From Acidimicrobiaceae bacterium (lineage in GTDB: Bacteria > Actinomycetota > Acidimicrobiia > Acidimicrobiales > Palsa-688), in NCBI GenBank assembly GCA_003158835.1, contig PMLI01000126.1:208-6662 (forward strand): DNA of 6,455 nucleotides, given 5' to 3'. Made by a program: the position numbers and the translations under genes. Position 1 is the stretch's first letter. Each line of letters starts with the position of its first letter. Positions 1-5,585 of the stretch are shown here, one piece after another. The notes below the pieces were generated by a model. That model had not been told where the DNA came from and searched no databases. It saw nothing but the letters and a program-made list of their open reading frames with translations.

Positions 1-1940
1 CGGGCGGCGGCGAAGTGCGACGGCATCCCCAGCGCCGATCGGTCGGGGATCTCGATGGGCGGACGGGTCAGGTGCAGCGCCACGATCGGGACGTCCGCTC
101 GAAAGGCGGCGGCCAGGACGACGGGCACCTCGTTGTACTCCCATGGGTGCAGGTCGATCACCTTGCCCTCCGGGAAGAGCTGGGTGACGCCGGTCTCGAT
201 CACGCCGAAGTGCGTCCGCGAGTCGTCCGCCGTCTCGGGACCGGAGTGGCCTGCCACCCACAGGAGCTTGCCCACCTTGAGCTCGCAGTCCTGGGCGAGC
301 TGGCTGAACAGGCGCATGGCCCCGTACTTCAGGTACGAGAAGGCCCCGTAGGTGGAGCATGCCCCCCAAAAGCCCTCGAACTCGTGGAACGGATCCTCGG
401 CGAAGTTGACGGTGGCCAGGCCGGCCAGGAGGCCGGCGTTGGAAAACTCGGTTATCTCGGTCGGCAGCAGGGCGCCGGTAGGGTTGGTGGCGCGTTCGTA
501 CCAACCGGCCCCGGGGAGCTCGCCGAAGTCCTTGGCGAAGCCGGCGAGGTTCGTCGACTCCGCCAGGTCGGCCGAACAGGCGATGAACAACGGTCGCCCC
601 CAGATTTGTCTCGACACCGCGTTGACGTACGAGCCCCAGGTCCCGAGGGCGGCCCGGTTCGGGGCCGTTTCCCCGGGTTTCTTCCACATCTCAGCCGGGT
701 AGTTCTCGTCGTCGAACAGCCGGGGCTCGGCGCTCACGCCGTCACCGCGCCCGCCCGCCGCCAACCGGAAGCCGGTGACTTGGTGGGGGACCTGCCCAGC
801 GATGGACACGAGGCGGTCCGAAAGCCAATCGACCAGCGGCTCGTCGCGCCGCAGCACGCTTACGGCGATGTTCAGGTTTTCCCGGGCCTGGGCCTGCACG
901 TCCAGCTTGGCGTCCGGTGCAGGCCGGTCGACGCCGACGTACTCGACGCCATGGCGGGCCATGAACTCCTTTCGCAGCGCCCAGAACTCTTCCGAGTTGA
1001 TCGGCCACGGCGTCCCGTGGCTCTGGTAGTCGAACTTGCCGTAGCCCCGGCCCTTTCTGGTTTTGAACCAGGCCATGCTGGGCGCGAGTTGCGGGTTGTC
1101 GCCGCAGGCGGCCTCCAGCACGGCTCGCGTCACCGGCTCCCACTGCGAGCCTTGTCCCGTACCGCAGACCCGCCACCCGTAAGGCGCGAACCAGTCGTCC
1201 GGGCCACCGTGCACCACCGCCGAAGCGGGGCGGGAGTCGATCCCGAAGTCGTTCCAGTCGACCAGGAAGACAAGGTTGGAGAGCCCGAGGCCCCACGCCA
1301 TGTTCTTGGTCTCGTGGCTGGCGCCGGTCGTGAGGCCGCCTTCGCCCTCCACCACGAAGACCTTGACCTCCTCCGCCCCGGCCAGCTTCAAAGCCAGGGC
1401 TTCCCCGGCCGCGGCCGGCATCCCATGCCCGGAAGGGCCGGTGTTGAACTTCAGGAAAAGGCTCCGTCCCGCCATCTCCGGGTGCCCGGGCAGGCCGTCA
1501 CGGTGACGCAGCTGCAGGAGGTGTTCCCACGTAAGGGCCCATCTGCCGTTGTCGGGGAAAGCGAACCGATCGTCTGCGGCCCGCTCGTGACGCGCCCTCA
1601 ACGCCTCGTTGAGCACGGCCAGGGCGCTGTAGACGACCGGGGCCGTATGGCCCGCGGACAGCACGAAGCGGTCGGAGAAACGTAACCAGGGGCGGAGGAT
1701 ATCCCAGCGCATGGCCCCGGACAGCATGAGGCTGACCATGAGGTGCACCTTGGACCGGCTACCACCCGGGTGGCCGCTCTGGCGGTAGTTGAGCGACAGG
1801 TCGATGCACTCGTCGATGATGTCCTTCACCACCTCGTAGCGGTCGAAGTCGAGCTTCGCCGCCCCATAGAGGCGCTCGACGTCCGGGGATCCCCCGCCGG
1901 GGCTGCGGACCGTCGACCCGAAACCTTCCAAACTGCCCAT
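1..1940 (-). CDS. tkt: Transketolase, divergent form; 3' end lies beyond the window
   Basis: Thiamine-diphosphate enzyme of the non-oxidative pentose phosphate (or Calvin) pathway, moving two-carbon ketol units between sugar phosphates; cytosolic. I translated the reverse strand by hand: 646 codons from ATG at 1940 with no stop, running off the left edge. Visible family features: SGHPG (His57), the GHTAP His98, GHPE (His153), TGPSGHG near 168-173, and the ThDP/Mg motif GEG (199-201) followed by Asn230, where most transketolases have GDG. The pyrimidine-domain glutamate is probably E498 (TEF). SRTHFG (574-579) matches the GPTHQP substrate-histidine segment of E. coli TktA, with D573 and H577 kept. 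Canonical enzymes have about 660 residues; here the pyrimidine domain is still unfinished at residue 646, so the full protein is longer, with inserts in the first half. It is transcribed divergently from the ANTAR cluster. A TPP-dependent relative with another substrate is possible. The family call is firm, the substrate is inferred. Confidence 0.9.
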   Translation of the reverse strand, partial: MGSLEGFGSTVRSPGGGSPDVERLYGAAKLDFDRYEVVKDIIDECIDLSLNYRQSGHPGGSRSKVHLMVSLMLSGAMRWDILRPWLRFSDRFVLSAGHTAPVVYSALAVLNEALRARHERAADDRFAFPDNGRWALTWEHLLQLRHRDGLPGHPEMAGRSLFLKFNTGPSGHGMPAAAGEALALKLAGAEEVKVFVVEGEGGLTTGASHETKNMAWGLGLSNLVFLVDWNDFGIDSRPASAVVHGGPDDWFAPYGWRVCGTGQGSQWEPVTRAVLEAACGDNPQLAPSMAWFKTRKGRGYGKFDYQSHGTPWPINSEEFWALRKEFMARHGVEYVGVDRPAPDAKLDVQAQARENLNIAVSVLRRDEPLVDWLSDRLVSIAGQVPHQVTGFRLAAGGRGDGVSAEPRLFDDENYPAEMWKKPGETAPNRAALGTWGSYVNAVSRQIWGRPLFIACSADLAESTNLAGFAKDFGELPGAGWYERATNPTGALLPTEITEFSNAGLLAGLATVNFAEDPFHEFEGFWGACSTYGAFSYLKYGAMRLFSQLAQDCELKVGKLLWVAGHSGPETADDSRTHFGVIETGVTQLFPEGKVIDLHPWEYNEVPVVLAAAFRADVPIVALHLTRPPIEIPDRSALGMPSHFAAA

Positions 1941-1949
1941 TTCTCTTAT

Positions 1950-1954
1950 CCTCC
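1950..1954 (-). promoter_or_regulatory. Ribosome binding site of the transketolase
   Basis: GGAGG on the minus strand, 9 nt before the ATG at 1940. It supports this start over internal Met codons, since the next one lies 67 codons into the protein, beyond the conserved SGHPG motif. Confidence 0.8.
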
Positions 1955-1960
1955 GCGTTC

Positions 1961-1981
1961 CGTCCCAGATGATAAGGGACG
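1961..1981 (-). promoter_or_regulatory. Probable transketolase -10 element inside an inverted repeat
   Basis: A perfect 6-bp inverted repeat, CGTCCC-N9-GGGACG, encloses the minus-strand hexamer TATCAT (1974 to 1969), which matches the TATAAT consensus at five of six positions. No convincing -35 is seen 16-19 bp upstream. If the -10 is real, transcription starts near 1962 and gives a leader of about 20 nt, and the repeat would be a DNA operator covering the promoter. If transcription starts further upstream, the same repeat would form an RNA hairpin 7 nt before the Shine-Dalgarno sequence. Confidence 0.45.
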
Positions 1982-2134
1982 AGGCCGGGGCCGGGCGACC
2001 TCGAGCGTCAGGGGTGCCACCGAACGCGGCTCCCCGGGACGCCCGGCCCGGAGTAGGGTGATGGCGGGCTCGTCTTGCCGGGCCCGGGTGCGCGTTGGAT
2101 CTGGTCCTTGTTGACGCCTTCCCCTTTTGGAGCG
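1982..2134. other. Divergent intergenic region, rightward promoter uncertain
   Basis: This gap between the transketolase and the ANTAR cluster has no supported gene. It is very GC-rich with short self-complementary runs (CCCGGG at 2033-2038 is one of several CCCGG/CCGGG blocks; CCGGGCCCGG at 2078-2087). The only rightward -10-like hexamer I see is TAGGGT (2054-2059), which fits TANNNT but has no matching -35. If used, it would give the first ANTAR gene a leader of roughly 80 nt. Confidence 0.3.
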
Positions 2135-2141
2135 AAGGAGG
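2135..2141 (+). promoter_or_regulatory. Strong Shine-Dalgarno sequence 71 nt before the GAF-ANTAR start
   Basis: AAGGAGG lies 6 nt before a GTG at 2148, an ideal arrangement. It does not serve the GAF-ANTAR frame directly, because the GTG at 2148 opens a different frame that closes at 2222. Upstream bases 2116-2122 (GCCTTCC) can pair with GGAGGC at 2137-2142 with one bulged T, so the site could be masked in the mRNA. Confidence 0.6.
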
Positions 2142-2147
2142 CATCGC

Positions 2148-2222
2148 GTGAGCGATCAGAATGCAGCCCTGGTGACTGTGCCCGTTCCCGGTCACGGACC
2201 GGAGCCGTCCGGTGGCCGGTGA
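2148..2222 (+). CDS. Possible 24-residue leader peptide, or detached N-terminus of the GAF-ANTAR gene
   Basis: GTG start at 2148, 24 codons, TGA at 2220-2222. The predicted peptide begins MSDQNAAL and is rich in Pro, Val and Gly; I recognise no family. Its case rests on the best Shine-Dalgarno sequence in the region. It overlaps the GAF-ANTAR GTG at 2212 by 11 nt in another frame, which would allow translational coupling. The alternative is that one extra or missing base separates a true N-terminus from the rest of the GAF-ANTAR protein (a +1 shift would join the frames). The sequence alone cannot decide. Confidence 0.35.
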   Translation: MSDQNAALVTVPVPGHGPEPSGGR

Positions 2223-2895
2223 CAGGCTGCGACGGATCCTGGCCGAGTTGGCCGGCGTGGGTGGGTCGGCGCGCCTGTGCGAAGTGAGCACAAGCGTCAT
2301 CGGCGTCTCGGGCGCCGGCATCATGATCATGTCGGGAGACGTGCCCCACGGGTCTTTGTGCTCCACCAATGAGGTGAGCGCCTTGATCGAAGACCTCCAG
2401 TACACGCTGGGCGAGGGCCCGTGTGTGGACGCCTACCGGGCCGATCAGGTCGTGCTCGAGCCCGACCTAGCCGACCCGGTGGTGCCGCGGTGGCTGGCCT
2501 TCACCCCCCCGGCCGTGGCGGCCGGTGCCCGGGCCGTCTTCGGCTTCCCCCTGCGCCTGGGCGTGGCCCGTCTCGGGGCCATCAACCTGTACCGGGACCG
2601 GCCCGGCCCGTTGGACAACGACCAGCACGCCGACGCGCTGGTGATGGCGGACGTGGCCGCCCGGTGGGTGCTGGACGTACAGGCCGGCGCCCCGGAGGGC
2701 GCCCTGGCGTCGAGCCTGGCGGATGGTGCCGACTTCCACTACGTGGTCCACAATGCGGCCGGCATGGTGTCGGTCCAGCTCGGGGTGAGCGTGACTGAAG
2801 CGCTCATCCGCCTGCGGGCCCACGCTTTCAGCAGTGGCCGCCCCCTCGGCGACGTCGCCCGAGACGTCGTGGACCGAACGCTGCGGCTCGGCTGA
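2212..2895 (+). CDS. GAF-ANTAR regulator (first of two)
   Basis: Predicted cytosolic RNA-binding regulator of 227 residues. A GAF ligand-sensing domain spans about residues 17-155, with the segment GVSGAGIMIMSGD and the motif EGPC-V-DAYR (68-76). A C-terminal ANTAR domain spans about 173-224, with AAGM (182-185), QLGVSVTEAL, RLRAHAF and DVARDVV, the three-helix pattern of the family. ANTAR domains bind paired hairpins in mRNA and act by antitermination or by affecting translation; the ligand here is unknown. Start choice: GTG at 2212 has GGAG (2201-2204) 7 nt upstream, and residues MAGDRLRRILAEL look like a normal N-terminus for this group. The frame has an upstream stop at 2173. A stronger ribosome site at 2135 drives a different short frame, so the true N-terminus is uncertain. 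No receiver domain is present, so this is not an AmiR/NasR two-component type. Domain call firm, target unknown. Confidence 0.88.
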   Translation: MAGDRLRRILAELAGVGGSARLCEVSTSVIGVSGAGIMIMSGDVPHGSLCSTNEVSALIEDLQYTLGEGPCVDAYRADQVVLEPDLADPVVPRWLAFTPPAVAAGARAVFGFPLRLGVARLGAINLYRDRPGPLDNDQHADALVMADVAARWVLDVQAGAPEGALASSLADGADFHYVVHNAAGMVSVQLGVSVTEALIRLRAHAFSSGRPLGDVARDVVDRTLRLG

Positions 2896-2927
2896 CGCCC
2901 TGCGCGTTCAGACGTGGGCGGGAAGAT

Positions 2928-2933
2928 TACACT
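2928..2933 (+). promoter_or_regulatory. Candidate -10 element for the second GAF-ANTAR gene
   Basis: TACACT fits the actinobacterial TANNNT pattern and lies in one of the few AT-rich patches in the region. The best -35 candidate, TTCAGA at 2907-2912, is poor and gives a 15-bp spacer. It would start transcription near 2940, leaving a leader of about 66 nt. Confidence 0.35.
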
Positions 2934-2944
2934 ACTTGTCAAGT
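2934..2944. promoter_or_regulatory. Short palindrome at the predicted transcription start
   Basis: ACTTG-T-CAAGT is a perfect 5+1+5 palindrome directly after the candidate -10. Its position over the predicted start site would suit a repressor operator. It is short enough to arise by chance. Confidence 0.3.
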
Positions 2945-3004
2945 CCGGCTTCGAGGTCGGCCCCGGGACGGGACGAGTGACTCTGCGCCTGCAAGGGAGG
3001 CTGC
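2945..3004 (+). promoter_or_regulatory. Two-hairpin leader before the second GAF-ANTAR gene, masking its ribosome site
   Basis: First hairpin: CCGGC (2945-2949) pairs with GTCGG (2956-2960), including one G-U pair, around a six-base loop TTCGAG. Second hairpin: GCGCCT (2985-2990) pairs with AGGC-t-GC (2998-3004) with one bulged base and a seven-base loop. The Shine-Dalgarno AAGGGAGG (2993-3000), 5 nt before the GTG at 3006, lies in this loop and 3' arm. Known ANTAR targets are two hairpins with six-base loops carrying A at position 1 and G at position 4. Here loop 1 has G at position 4 but T at position 1, and loop 2 has seven bases, so the match is only partial. Confidence 0.3.
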
Positions 3005-3005
3005 G

Positions 3006-3740
3006 GTGTCTCGAGAGGAATCCCTGATCCGGTCTCTGGTCGATATGGCTGACACGCTGGTGGACGACTACGACGTCATCGACCTGCTGACGGGCCTTAC
3101 CGACCGGTGCGTGACACTGCTGGGCGCCTCGGCCGCGGGCGTGATGCTGGCCTCAGCAGAGGGGGACCTGCGCCTGGTGGCCTCATCCAGCGAGGCCATG
3201 CGGGTCCTGGAGGTGTTCGAGTTGCAGGCCCAGGAGGGCCCGTGCCTGGACGCCTACCGGACCGGCAGACGCGTCGAGCACGAGAACCTGCGGTCCGGGA
3301 CCGGCCGGTGGCCGCGCTTCTCGGCCGTGGCGCTCCAGGCCGGCTTCCAGTCCGTGTTCGCCCTGCCGTTGCGCTTGCGGGAGACGACGGTCGGAGCGCT
3401 CAACCTGTTCCACGTGGGGCAGGCCCCCATGGACGAACGCGACGTCGTCGTGGCCCAGGCCTTCGCCGACCTGGCCAGCATCAGCATCTTGCAGCACCGG
3501 GCCACCACCGAGGCCCAACGCCTCAATGAGCAGCTCTCGGTCGCCCTGACCAGCCGGGTGGTGATCGAGCAGGCCAAAGGCGTGATCTCCGAGCGGGCCG
3601 GGGTCGACCTGGCTGAAGCCTTCGCCCGCCTGCGCGCCTACGCCCGCAACCACAACCTCCTGCTCACCGACGTCGCCCAGGCCGCCGTGGACGGCACCGT
3701 CGACCGCTCGGTGTGGACCGGCAATGCCGCCCTCGGATAG
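3006..3740 (+). CDS. GAF-ANTAR regulator (second of two)
   Basis: Predicted cytosolic signal-responsive RNA-binding protein, 244 residues. A GAF domain covers about residues 22-163, containing EGPC-L-DAYR (77-85) and the strand segment VFALPLRLRETTVGALNLF. A probable connecting helix (about 160-178) leads to a canonical ANTAR domain (about 172-233): RVVIEQAKGVISERAGV, EAFARLRAYARNHN, LTDVAQAAV. This ANTAR domain is closer to the family consensus than that of the upstream paralogue, where EQAKG is replaced by HNAAG. The GTG start at 3006 is fixed by AAGGGAGG (2993-3000) 5 nt upstream. It follows the first GAF-ANTAR gene in the same direction after 110 bp, with a candidate promoter of its own, so a simple operon is not certain. 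The pair probably arose by old duplication, as the two are clearly diverged. Ligand and RNA target are unknown. Actinobacterial proteins of this architecture are typically annotated only as GAF and ANTAR domain-containing proteins. Confidence 0.93.
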   Translation: MSREESLIRSLVDMADTLVDDYDVIDLLTGLTDRCVTLLGASAAGVMLASAEGDLRLVASSSEAMRVLEVFELQAQEGPCLDAYRTGRRVEHENLRSGTGRWPRFSAVALQAGFQSVFALPLRLRETTVGALNLFHVGQAPMDERDVVVAQAFADLASISILQHRATTEAQRLNEQLSVALTSRVVIEQAKGVISERAGVDLAEAFARLRAYARNHNLLLTDVAQAAVDGTVDRSVWTGNAALG

Positions 3741-3751
3741 TGGTCCCGCAG

Positions 3752-3757
3752 TAGACT
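3752..3757 (+). promoter_or_regulatory. Candidate -10 element for the PAS-GGDEF-EAL gene
   Basis: TAGACT fits TANNNT and lies 11 nt after the stop of the second GAF-ANTAR gene. No recognisable -35 lies 15-19 bp upstream. Transcription from here would begin near 3764 and give a leader of about 90 nt. Readthrough from the ANTAR gene is equally possible, since I see no terminator in the 114-bp gap. Confidence 0.3.
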
Positions 3758-3791
3758 GAAAGCGATTGGTCATTCAGGGCAGGCTCGTCCA

Positions 3792-3850
3792 GACCCCGCG
3801 ACCCGGCCCTCACCCAGGTGTCCCGCCGGGCAGTAAGCAGAAGGGGTCGC
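3792..3850 (+). promoter_or_regulatory. Leader with competing stems over the ribosome site of the PAS-GGDEF-EAL gene
   Basis: The Shine-Dalgarno sequence AAGGGG (3841-3846) lies 8 nt before the ATG at 3855. Its G-run can pair in two ways: GCGACCC (3798-3804) with GGGTCGC (3844-3850), a perfect 7-bp inverted repeat, or GACCCC (3792-3797) with GGGGTC (3843-3848). A third stem, CCCGGC (3802-3807) with GCCGGG (3825-3830), excludes the first pairing but is compatible with the second. This is an alternative-structure layout. I found no cyclic-di-GMP riboswitch pattern, and a by-eye scan found no ANTAR-type A1/G4 six-base-loop hairpin with a stem of more than two pairs. Confidence 0.4.
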
Positions 3851-3854
3851 AAGT

Positions 3855-5585
3855 ATGGACGTGATAGCCGACGATGAGCCCGTAGCGGGAGCCTCCGATG
3901 GGGTGGCCCCGTGGCAGGTGCTCGTGGACGGCTCGCCCGACCTCAACACCGTGGTAAATGCGGACCGCGTCTTCTGTTATGTCTCGTCCGCCTGCCGCCG
4001 CTTGTTCGGCTGGGATCCGACCGAGCTCGTCGGGCGCCCGGAGGACGACTTCGTGCGTCCCGACGACATCCCCTACGTGCACGCCGGGCGCGCCACCCTG
4101 GCCGAGACCGGCACCGCCACCATCAACTTCCGTTTCCTGTGCCGGGACGGGTCGGACCGCTGGGCCCAGGCCAGCAGCCGGCTGGTCGAGGCGAGCGGCA
4201 CGACCTGGGTCGTTTCGGCCGTGCGGGACATGACCCCCATCCGGGCTCACAGCATCACCCTCGAGCGCCAGGCGTCCTCGGACCCCTTGACCGGCGTGGC
4301 CAACCGCACGGTGCTCATGGACCGCTTGCAGCAGGCGCTGCGCCGCATGAGCAGGACCGGAGGGGTGCTGGCCCTGCTCTACCTGGACCTCGACCGGTTC
4401 AAGGTCGTCAACGACTCCCTGGGCCATCGGGCCGGCGACGCCGTCCTGTTGGAGTTGGCGGCCCGGCTCACCCATCACGTGCGCCCGTCCGATACGGTGG
4501 CCCGCCTGGGCGGCGACGAGTTCGTCGTCCTGGCTGAAGGGCTGAAGGACGAGCAGGAGGCGGTGGCGCTGGCCGAGCGGATCGTAGCGTCGGCTCGTGA
4601 GCCGTTCCAGGTGGGAGCGGAGGACTTCGTGTGCACGATGAGCGTGGGCATCGCCTGCACCACGGGCTATCAGGGCGACGCCGACCAGCTGCTGGCCGAA
4701 GCCGACATGGCGCTGTACCGGGCCAAGGAGCGGGGCCGGGACCGAGCCGAGGCTTTCGACGTGGAGCTGCGGGACCGGGCCGTCGGGCGCCTTGTCACCG
4801 AGCGCATGTTGCGCCGGGCGGTAGGCGACGAGCGCGTCGTCGTGCAGTACCAGCCCATCATCGACCTGGGCAACGGCCGTCCCGTCGCCGCCGAAGCCCT
4901 GTTGCGGATCCTCGGCACCGACGGCGCGTTGATCCTGCCCCCAGCCTTCCTCGAGGTGGCCGAGGAGACAGGCTTGCTGGTGGGCATGGACGAGCGGGTC
5001 CTGGCCGACGCGGCCGAACAGGTGGGCGGCTGGCAGGCCCGCCTGGCGGGCACCGGCTTCGCCGAGGTGGGCGTGAACATCACCGGCCGCCACCTGGCCG
5101 ACGCCGGCTTCAATCGGGCGGTCGTCGAGCAGCTCGACTCTCACGGGGCCCGCCACCGCCGGTTGCAGATCGAGCTGACCGAGCGCTCCTTCCTCGAGGC
5201 GTCCAACTCGGCCATGAACGGCCTGATCGAGCTGCGGGCGGCGGGGGTCCAGGTCGGCCTGGACAACTTCGGCACCGGCTACTCGTCCCTGGCCCACCTG
5301 CGGACGCTCCCCCTCGACTACATCAAGATCGACCGGGTCATCACTCGAGAACTGGAACACGACCCGCACGTACGGGCCATGGCGGCTGCCATCGTCACCC
5401 TGGCCCACGCTCTGGACCTCACGGTCGTGGCCGAGGGAGTCGAGACCGCCGCAGAGCGCGACGTCCTGTTGGAGCTCGACTGCGACCGCGCTCAAGGTTT
5501 CCTGTTCGCTGCCTCCGGCCCGCCCGGGGCCATCGACGACCTCGTCAAGGGCCCGCTGGTGGGAACCAGGCGCGGGGGCGGGTGA
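3855..5585 (+). CDS. PAS-GGDEF-EAL cyclic-di-GMP synthase/phosphodiesterase
   Basis: Predicted bifunctional cyclic-di-GMP enzyme of 576 residues with no membrane segment, so cytosolic. A PAS sensor domain spans about residues 18-130 (FGWDPTELVG, RPDDIPYVH, CRDGSDRW). The GGDEF diguanylate cyclase domain spans about 141-300: DPLTGVANR, metal-site D178 in LDLDRFK, N186-D187, an intact GGDEF at 219-223, and the product-inhibition I-site R210-x-x-D213 exactly five residues before it. The EAL phosphodiesterase domain spans about 315-560: EALLR (347-351), N408, ELTE (E440, E443), K491, D493, E527 in AEGVE, and Q547. The usual DDFG motif is DNFG here (D470-N471), so the second aspartate, which belongs to the metal-binding loop, is lost. 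Cyclase activity is well supported; phosphodiesterase activity may be lowered or altered. ATG at 3855 has AAGGGG 8 nt upstream. It follows two ANTAR regulators in the same direction. Its last 41 bp overlap the convergent acetyltransferase gene. PAS ligand unknown. Confidence 0.95.
   Translation: MDVIADDEPVAGASDGVAPWQVLVDGSPDLNTVVNADRVFCYVSSACRRLFGWDPTELVGRPEDDFVRPDDIPYVHAGRATLAETGTATINFRFLCRDGSDRWAQASSRLVEASGTTWVVSAVRDMTPIRAHSITLERQASSDPLTGVANRTVLMDRLQQALRRMSRTGGVLALLYLDLDRFKVVNDSLGHRAGDAVLLELAARLTHHVRPSDTVARLGGDEFVVLAEGLKDEQEAVALAERIVASAREPFQVGAEDFVCTMSVGIACTTGYQGDADQLLAEADMALYRAKERGRDRAEAFDVELRDRAVGRLVTERMLRRAVGDERVVVQYQPIIDLGNGRPVAAEALLRILGTDGALILPPAFLEVAEETGLLVGMDERVLADAAEQVGGWQARLAGTGFAEVGVNITGRHLADAGFNRAVVEQLDSHGARHRRLQIELTERSFLEASNSAMNGLIELRAAGVQVGLDNFGTGYSSLAHLRTLPLDYIKIDRVITRELEHDPHVRAMAAAIVTLAHALDLTVVAEGVETAAERDVLLELDCDRAQGFLFAASGPPGAIDDLVKGPLVGTRRGGG

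Noticed and set aside
15..1685. Long rightward open frame of 556 codons opposite the transketolase
   Set aside because: Its translation is low-complexity, rich in Arg, Gly and Pro, with no recognisable domain, while the opposite strand gives a clear transketolase. High GC routinely leaves the antisense frame open.
2504..2510. Seven-C run in the first GAF-ANTAR gene as a frameshift site
   Set aside because: The GAF domain reads through in one frame on both sides, so there is no sign of slippage or error here.
2924..2942. Leftward promoter suggested by minus-strand TTGACA and TAATCT
   Set aside because: The two hexamers are only 7 bp apart, too close for a promoter, and no leftward gene follows.
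3741..3854. Cyclic-di-GMP riboswitch before the cyclic-di-GMP enzyme
   Set aside because: The gap is short and I could not find the conserved core or tetraloop/receptor pattern of the known classes; only simple inverted repeats are visible.
3810..5495. Leftward open frame of 561 codons opposite the PAS-GGDEF-EAL gene
   Set aside because: Antisense shadow: no motifs, biased composition, and the plus strand carries an unmistakable three-domain protein in the same place.
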